Virus record (IMG/VR): IMGVR_UViG_3300048587_000730
Coordinates: 1-42,762 of that record
Reading direction: 5' to 3' (one strand)
DNA: 42,762 nt
From: a virus
Below the pieces are notes generated by a model. It saw nothing but the letters and a program-made list of their open reading frames with translations, was not told where the DNA came from and made no database searches. The position numbers and the translations under genes were made by a program. Positions 39,042-42,762 of the stretch are shown here, piece by piece. Each line of letters opens with the position of its first letter. Positions within the stretch are counted from its first letter, which is position 1.

Positions 39042-39582
39042 CGGTGCGCAGTCTATCAAATTCTTCATTCCAATCGAACCGCATGGCAAGAAAGAAGCCC
39101 GGCGCAACCTGAACGGCCAGGTGTTCAAGCATCCAGATACCCGGCGCCTGATGAAGTCCATCGCTGCTTTTGTCCAGAGCATTTATTCCGGCAGCCCGAT
39201 CGATGGTCCACTTCGCGTCCGAATTCGCGCCTTTCGCACAAGGCCAAAGTCAAAGCGAAAGGAAATCTTCGCTGATACGAAGCCGGACGCAGACAACATT
39301 CAAAAGCTGATTGGCGATGCGCTGGAAGGCATTCTCTGGACCAACGATTCACGCATTGTTGATGTCAGGTGTCTGAAGCTTTTTGCGCCGAAGGGGATGC
39401 CTGGCTGGATCGAGATCACCGCCGAGGAAATCGAGCAAACCTCTCTGAGAAGCCGCTGGCTTCGTCAAAAAAACTGGAGAAACCATGGATCTGAACCCGG
39501 AGACGCTGCAGTCTCTCGCCGTCGGTGCATCAGGCGGCATCCCTCTCACGCTGCTGCTCTTAAGCTCCGTCCGCTCTCTTAA
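39013..39582 (+). CDS. rusA: RusA-family Holliday junction resolvase
   Basis: 189 residues from ATG 39013 (AGGGTG at nine bases; GTG 39001 is an alternative). 'IKFFIPIEPHGKKEARRN' at the start and 'FADTKPDADNIQKLIGDALEGILWTNDSRIVDVRCLKLFA' are the RusA signature, with the catalytic Asp residues D-x-D-N and N-D. It resolves branched phage DNA before packaging. Family members have about 120-140 aa; the last 33 residues overlap the next gene in another frame and are Arg-rich, so the conserved domain ends near 39440. Confidence 0.9.
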   Translation: MPISEKFHSNGAQSIKFFIPIEPHGKKEARRNLNGQVFKHPDTRRLMKSIAAFVQSIYSGSPIDGPLRVRIRAFRTRPKSKRKEIFADTKPDADNIQKLIGDALEGILWTNDSRIVDVRCLKLFAPKGMPGWIEITAEEIEQTSLRSRWLRQKNWRNHGSEPGDAAVSRRRCIRRHPSHAAALKLRPLS

Positions 39583-39724
39583 GGACAGCTTCAACGATCT
39601 CTCCTCGCGCCTACTAAAGCTTGAAGTTATTTTCGAGGCTACCTGCCGCGATGCCGTTCAAAAGCTGACATCGCGTGTGGAGGATCTCGAAACCGAAATT
39701 GAAAAACTAAAGGATAAGACATGA
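39485..39724 (+). CDS. small membrane protein with coiled coil
   Basis: 79 residues: a hydrophobic segment about 10-27 ('LAVGASGGIPLTLLLLSSV') followed by a coiled coil ('LLKLEVIFEATCRDAVQKLTSRVEDLETEIEKLKDK'). GGAG seven bases before ATG. The layout suits an i-spanin or holin-like accessory in the lysis region, but the muramidase is three genes away, so this is a guess. Confidence 0.55.
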   Translation: MDLNPETLQSLAVGASGGIPLTLLLLSSVRSLKDSFNDLSSRLLKLEVIFEATCRDAVQKLTSRVEDLETEIEKLKDKT

Positions 39725-40041
39725 GATTGACCTTTGACCAGATTGCTGAGGAAGCGAAAGCCTACTCGAACCTGACTTCTGACCAGCTTGATGGCATGGC
39801 GACGGAGACGCTTCACGAGCAGCTCTCGCTCCGCCTTGTCGCAGAGGAGGAGGTGGGCGCCAGCAAACGTTTGCTCGCGGGTTCGGCCAATGAGCTTTTG
39901 AAGCGCATCCGCGCTGATGTCCTCTGCATCAATCGGGAGATCCGCCGCCGTCATTCGGCCGAAAATGAGGAGAATATGCGCAGTGAGACACTGAATCTTG
40001 AGGCTCTGCCGGAGCCATTTGATGTTGAAGTTGTCGGCTGA
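39721..40041 (+). CDS. hypothetical phage protein
   Basis: 106 residues, helical and charged ('MRLTFDQIAEEAKAYSNLTSDQLDGMATETLHEQLSLRLVAEEEV'). Starts through ATGA overlap with the previous ORF. Not recognised. Confidence 0.6.
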   Translation: MRLTFDQIAEEAKAYSNLTSDQLDGMATETLHEQLSLRLVAEEEVGASKRLLAGSANELLKRIRADVLCINREIRRRHSAENEENMRSETLNLEALPEPFDVEVVG

Positions 40042-40078
40042 TTGTCAGCCGATTCTGGTTACTCGAATTGGAGTTTGA

Positions 40079-40363
40079 ATGTCCGTAGTTAAAGAAAAAG
40101 AGTTCGCTGATGTGCTGCTGCTTGTGGTGGCCATCGCAAAGTTTGTTCGCAAGGAGCTGGCCGGCGATGGTCTTCAAACCACTGATCTGATCAAGCTTGC
40201 CGCCTCGCGCGAGTTCCAGTCGCGCTTTGTGGAAGCGATTGCAGGGGTGGGTGAGATCCCAAAGGAATTCTCACAGTTCACCGCGCTGGACGGTGTTGAT
40301 CTGGCCATTTTTGCGCTGACCGCCGCCCGCGAGGTGGTGTCGGACGAGGGGCGCGCAGCCTAA
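40079..40363 (+). CDS. hypothetical phage protein upstream of the endolysin
   Basis: 94 residues; alpha-helical with a hydrophobic first helix ('FADVLLLVVAIAKFVRKEL') that is amphipathic rather than clearly membrane-spanning. Its stop overlaps the endolysin ATG (TAATG), so the two are coupled. By position it could serve lysis; not recognised. Confidence 0.55.
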   Translation: MSVVKEKEFADVLLLVVAIAKFVRKELAGDGLQTTDLIKLAASREFQSRFVEAIAGVGEIPKEFSQFTALDGVDLAIFALTAAREVVSDEGRAA

Positions 40364-40860
40364 TGGATTTCCAGGCAGCCGTCAGGCTGGTCCTGGATTT
40401 TGAGGGTGGGGGACGGGTTGTCTCTCACCCCAAAGACCCAGGCGGGCTGACCAAATACGGAATTTCACTCAAAGCGCATCCTGAGCTCGGGGCCGCTGGA
40501 ATCCGAAATCTCACCGAGGCTGAGGCCATCAGCATCTACCGGCGGGACTACTGGGAGCCGCTTGGGCTGGATCGCTTCGCTCCTGAGCTGGCTCTACCGC
40601 TCTTCGACGCGGCCGTGAACCTTGGAGTCAGCAGCGCCGCACGGGTCTTTCAAAAGACACTCGTTCGGCTCGGCATTGACCTCAAGGTCGATGGAGTCCT
40701 TGGTCCAAAGACGGCTGGCGCAGCCAGTCGTATTTCTCCGCGAACCCTGCTCGCTGTCTTTCTCACAGAGCGTTTGCGTTACTACCGGGAACTTGAAACG
40801 TATGAAACATTTGGCTTTGGTTGGGATCGGCGTATAATTGAGATCGCATTGGCTTCATGA
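40363..40860 (+). CDS. GH108 N-acetylmuramidase endolysin
   Basis: 165 residues. The start 'FQAAVRLVLDFEGGGRVVSHPKDPGGLTKYGIS' holds the glycosyl hydrolase 108 signature with catalytic Glu14 (E-G-G-G) and 'DPGG.TkyGIs'; 'IYRRDYWEPLGLDRF' and 'LFDAAVNLGVSSAARVFQKTL' follow; the C-terminal 'VDGVLGPKTAGA' is the peptidoglycan-binding-like part. It cleaves the glycan backbone at the end of infection. No signal peptide, so export needs a holin. Confidence 0.93.
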   Translation: MDFQAAVRLVLDFEGGGRVVSHPKDPGGLTKYGISLKAHPELGAAGIRNLTEAEAISIYRRDYWEPLGLDRFAPELALPLFDAAVNLGVSSAARVFQKTLVRLGIDLKVDGVLGPKTAGAASRISPRTLLAVFLTERLRYYRELETYETFGFGWDRRIIEIALAS

Positions 40861-40867
40861 GGTTAGA

Positions 40868-41056
40868 ATGAACTCTGAGTTGAAAAAACGTTTGCTTGCC
40901 AACGTGATCCAGGGCACGAAATCCACTCCAATCAGCTACCGCAAGCGGAAGCGTTTGCCATTGACCTTTGGTGGCATGATTACGGCCGTGGCAATGTTCA
41001 TGGCATTTATAGGCCTTTTCATGCTACTTCTTTCCATAATCCGGCCCTATTTCTGA
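40868..41056 (+). CDS. small single-span membrane protein, holin candidate
   Basis: 62 residues from ATG 40868 (GAGGTTAG upstream). Basic N-terminal half ('KSTPISYRKRKRLPL') and one membrane segment (about 35-60, 'GGMITAVAMFMAFIGLFMLLLSII'). Immediately after the endolysin, so a holin or antiholin is possible. The topology would place the basic end inside. Confidence 0.55.
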   Translation: MNSELKKRLLANVIQGTKSTPISYRKRKRLPLTFGGMITAVAMFMAFIGLFMLLLSIIRPYF

Positions 41057-41063
41057 GGTGTCC

Positions 41064-41300
41064 ATGGCCCATCCCGGCCAGCTTCTGAAGTCCATCCGAT
41101 TGAAGCACCGTCTGTCTCTCCGCGATCTTGAACGTCTTTCGGGCTACTCACGAGGCTATATCCAGGACATTGAGTCTGGACGCCGCGCTCCCCGAATCTT
41201 CGTGGTGCGCTGCATTGCTGATGCGGTCACGGCCGATAGTGAGGAGCGCACCCAACTGGTCCAGGCCTTCGCCGACGAACTTATGGGGGCTGCATGCTGA
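41064..41300 (+). CDS. XRE-family HTH regulator
   Basis: 78 residues: 'HPGQLLKSIRLKHRLSLRDLERLSGYSRGYIQDIESGRRAPRIFVVRCIADAV' is a complete XRE helix-turn-helix. ATG 41064 with AGGTG is preferred to GTG 41058. Placed inside the late-type gene run, so it may regulate the downstream operon. Overlaps the next gene by 7 nt. Confidence 0.8.
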   Translation: MAHPGQLLKSIRLKHRLSLRDLERLSGYSRGYIQDIESGRRAPRIFVVRCIADAVTADSEERTQLVQAFADELMGAAC

Positions 41301-41872
41301 CCATTGCTGTATCGGACGATGGTGATGGGTGGGTAGGGGAGAATTTCAGGAGTGAAGCCCGCCGCGCTGCGGATGCTCTGAACCGGACAGCTGCACTCGC
41401 CGTGGAAGAGATCCGTGCAGAGATGCCGTTGAAGTTCACCCTCAGAAACAGCTGGGTTCTGAAAGGTGTCCGCTGGGATCGTGCGAATGCGAATGATCTG
41501 CAGGCCGAAGTCTACGACATGGACCCTTACATGCAAAAGCAGGAGGATGGTGAGCACTACGAGCCGCAGGGGCATGTAGCGATTCCCTCGGCTGCGAGGC
41601 CCACCAAGGGTTCACCGATTCCACGAAGCATGCTCCCCAATGCTCTTCGCGGCCGTCCGGATGTCTTTCGCTTCGACTTCTCAACGAACGCCAGTTATAA
41701 GCCCTACCCCCTCAATGGAATTTTCCAACGTGTCGGCGGCGGAAAATACTTCAAGGTGCTCTACCTCCTCAAAGACCAGAAGGATACGCGCCCCACCTGG
41801 AACTTCGCCGAAACTGTTGATCGGGCTGTCGACACTCACTTTCGTGGCAGCTTCGCCTCGGATTCAGATTAG
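41294..41872 (+). CDS. phage structural / tail-completion-like protein
   Basis: 192 residues. 'ARRAADALNRTAALAVEEIRAEMPLKFTLRNSWVLKGVRW' and 'EPQGHVAIPSAARPT', then 'YFKVLYLLKD..DTRPTWNFAETVDRAVDTHF', follow a layout seen in phage minor tail or completion proteins: an N-terminal helix, a 'lR..yvl.Gi' strand and a C-terminal helix. I cannot name the family. It precedes the methyltransferase by 23 bp. Confidence 0.5.
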   Translation: MLTIAVSDDGDGWVGENFRSEARRAADALNRTAALAVEEIRAEMPLKFTLRNSWVLKGVRWDRANANDLQAEVYDMDPYMQKQEDGEHYEPQGHVAIPSAARPTKGSPIPRSMLPNALRGRPDVFRFDFSTNASYKPYPLNGIFQRVGGGKYFKVLYLLKDQKDTRPTWNFAETVDRAVDTHFRGSFASDSD

Positions 41873-41895
41873 AAATTTTGGAGATCATCAGGAGA

Positions 41896-42762
41896 ATGTT
41901 AAGTGGTCTGGATTTGTTTTCCGGGTACGGAGGTATCTCGCTCGGACTCGCCGAGTGGGTCCGTCCCGTCCTTTATTGCGAAATCGAACGATATCCCCAG
42001 TCCATCCTGCTCTCGCGCATGGCCGATGGACAGCTGGCCCAGGCTCCGGTCTGGGACGACATCCGAACGCTTCGCGGCCACCCGTGGCGAGGAGCAATCG
42101 ACATCATATATGGTGGTTTCCCCTGCCAGGACATCTCTCTTGCAGGAACTGGCCGCGGTCTGGATGGCGAGCGTTCGGGACTTTTCTTTGAAGTCGTGCG
42201 GCTGGCCGAGGAAATCGAGCCCACGTTCGTATTCCTCGAAAACGTGCCCGCGATCCGGACTCGCGGTCTGGACCGGGTTATCGGGGAGTTTTCCCGCCTC
42301 GGGTATGACTGTCGCTGGCGAACTCTTTCCGCTCATGCTGTCGGAGCCCCGCACGTCAGAAACCGCTGGTTCCTGCTTGCTGCCCACCCCGACCGCATCA
42401 AACGCTGGCACCAACCGCTCGCCTGGCGCCAGCAATGTGCGTCCGTCTCTGCATCACATGGCCCGGCACAACCTCTGGCCGACGCCGACCGTTCACGGGA
42501 ACTATCAGAACAAAAAGCAGGGTGGATCGCAGCTGATCGGGCTGGCCACGGCAGTCCGCCTATGGCCGACGCCGCTGGCGAGGGACTGGAAGTACCCGGG
42601 CGGAAACCGAAAGACCATTCCGCTCAGTGGGCTCAGTGGTGGTCCGCTGAACCCATTGTGGGTGGAACTCCTGATGGGTTTGCCCGTTGGCTGGACATGT
42701 ATAAAGCCCCAGTTCAATGCATGGTTAAAAGGATAGCTGTGTATGCCCATTGCCGCGAAGAA
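41896..42762 (+). CDS. C5 cytosine DNA methyltransferase (frame conflict in last third; runs to window end)
   Basis: ATG 41896 follows AGGAGA. Motifs in the first frame: I 'LDLFSGYGGISLGL' (5-18), IV 'GGFPCQDIS' (PCQ at 76-78), VI 'FVFLENV' (E115), VIII 'VGAPHVRNRWFLLA'. From about 42370 the +1 frame carries a typical phage Dcm tail, LPTPT (42380-42394), two later 'LWPTP' boxes and 'LNPLWVELLMGLPVGWT' (42647-42697), ending at TAG 42736. The first frame stays open to the window end and reads 'WWSAEPIVGGTPDGFARWL' over the same bases, but no 'GNAVVP' motif X appears. One extra base near 42370-42379 would explain this. It would protect phage DNA by methylation. Confidence 0.8.
   Translation, partial: MLSGLDLFSGYGGISLGLAEWVRPVLYCEIERYPQSILLSRMADGQLAQAPVWDDIRTLRGHPWRGAIDIIYGGFPCQDISLAGTGRGLDGERSGLFFEVVRLAEEIEPTFVFLENVPAIRTRGLDRVIGEFSRLGYDCRWRTLSAHAVGAPHVRNRWFLLAAHPDRIKRWHQPLAWRQQCASVSASHGPAQPLADADRSRELSEQKAGWIAADRAGHGSPPMADAAGEGLEVPGRKPKDHSAQWAQWWSAEPIVGGTPDGFARWLDMYKAPVQCMVKRIAVYAHCREE
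42743..42762 (+). CDS. start of a next gene, cut by the window end
   Basis: ATG 42743 begins M-P-I-A-A-K six bases after the +1-frame stop of the methyltransferase. Too short to judge. Confidence 0.25.

Noticed and set aside
41903-42340. First half of the +1-frame ORF over the methyltransferase
   Set aside because: Low-complexity Ser/Pro/Arg text opposite clear methyltransferase motifs in the other frame; only its last third looks genuine.
1-42762. tRNA, rRNA, insertion sequence or integrase
   Set aside because: No cloverleaf-type sequence, transposase motif or tyrosine/serine recombinase signature was seen in any frame.

Overview
The window reads as most of a tailed (contractile-tail, P2-like) temperate phage or phage-plasmid of a Gram-negative bacterium. 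The host is Gram-negative because there is a lipoprotein with a lipobox, several Sec signal peptides and a GH108 muramidase. The phylum cannot be read with certainty; the mix of collagen-like and secreted cargo would fit a Bdellovibrionota/Oligoflexia or other deltaproteobacterial-type host, but that is only an impression. No integrase, tRNA, rRNA, CRISPR array or capsid/terminase gene was found; the head genes presumably lie outside both ends.

Layout. (1) 1-11242: a tightly overlapping late operon in P2 order (baseplate V, W, J, I; sheath; tube; assembly chaperone E/E'; tape measure; U; X; D). Three things depart from P2: no recognisable tail-fibre gene follows I, the sheath is split into two ORFs, and a secreted collagen-like protein sits between sheath and tube. 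The E gene carries a canonical A AAA AAG slippery heptamer in the right frame for a -1 frameshift into E'. (2) 11250-14154, minus strand: a ParA with N-terminal HTH and a translationally coupled partner. The partner's central 35 or so pentapeptides are encoded by 15-bp repeats; the same repeat family lies on the other side of parA as degenerate copies and as a clean 15-bp tandem array. (3) 14155-17322: a large TOPRIM primase/SF2 helicase replication protein directly beside that array. Together 2 and 3 look like a replication and partition locus. (4) 17712-31051: an accessory region of visibly lower GC, holding an ATP-grasp enzyme, a small operon (acyltransferase-like protein, membrane nucleotide cyclase, ICMT-like methyltransferase), a ParB-like/DnaQ-like pair, a Phd/VapC addiction module, an unknown 389-aa protein, a frameshifted membrane protein, two secreted or lipidated proteins, and a regulatory stretch with an 11-bp operator-like array before an XRE repressor-like gene. 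(5) 32098-39582: early DNA metabolism: hairpin repeats, a CHC2/TOPRIM/DUF3987 primase-helicase, small regulators, a RecE-type PD-(D/E)XK exonuclease, a Sak4-like ATPase, a tandem Tad2-like protein, SSB and a RusA resolvase. (6) 39485-42762: small membrane proteins, a GH108 endolysin, an XRE regulator, a structural-like protein and a C5 cytosine methyltransferase that changes frame before its end.

How it fits together. Two replication proteins, ParA plus repeats, a ParB-like protein and a toxin-antitoxin pair are a plasmid-style maintenance set; exonuclease, Sak4, SSB and RusA form a recombination set; the tail operon is a virion set. The simplest reading is a phage that persists as a plasmid. 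Candidate defence or counter-defence functions are the tandem Tad2-like protein, the methyltransferase and, much less surely, the 389-aa protein. All assignments come from reading motifs and gene order by eye; no search was run.
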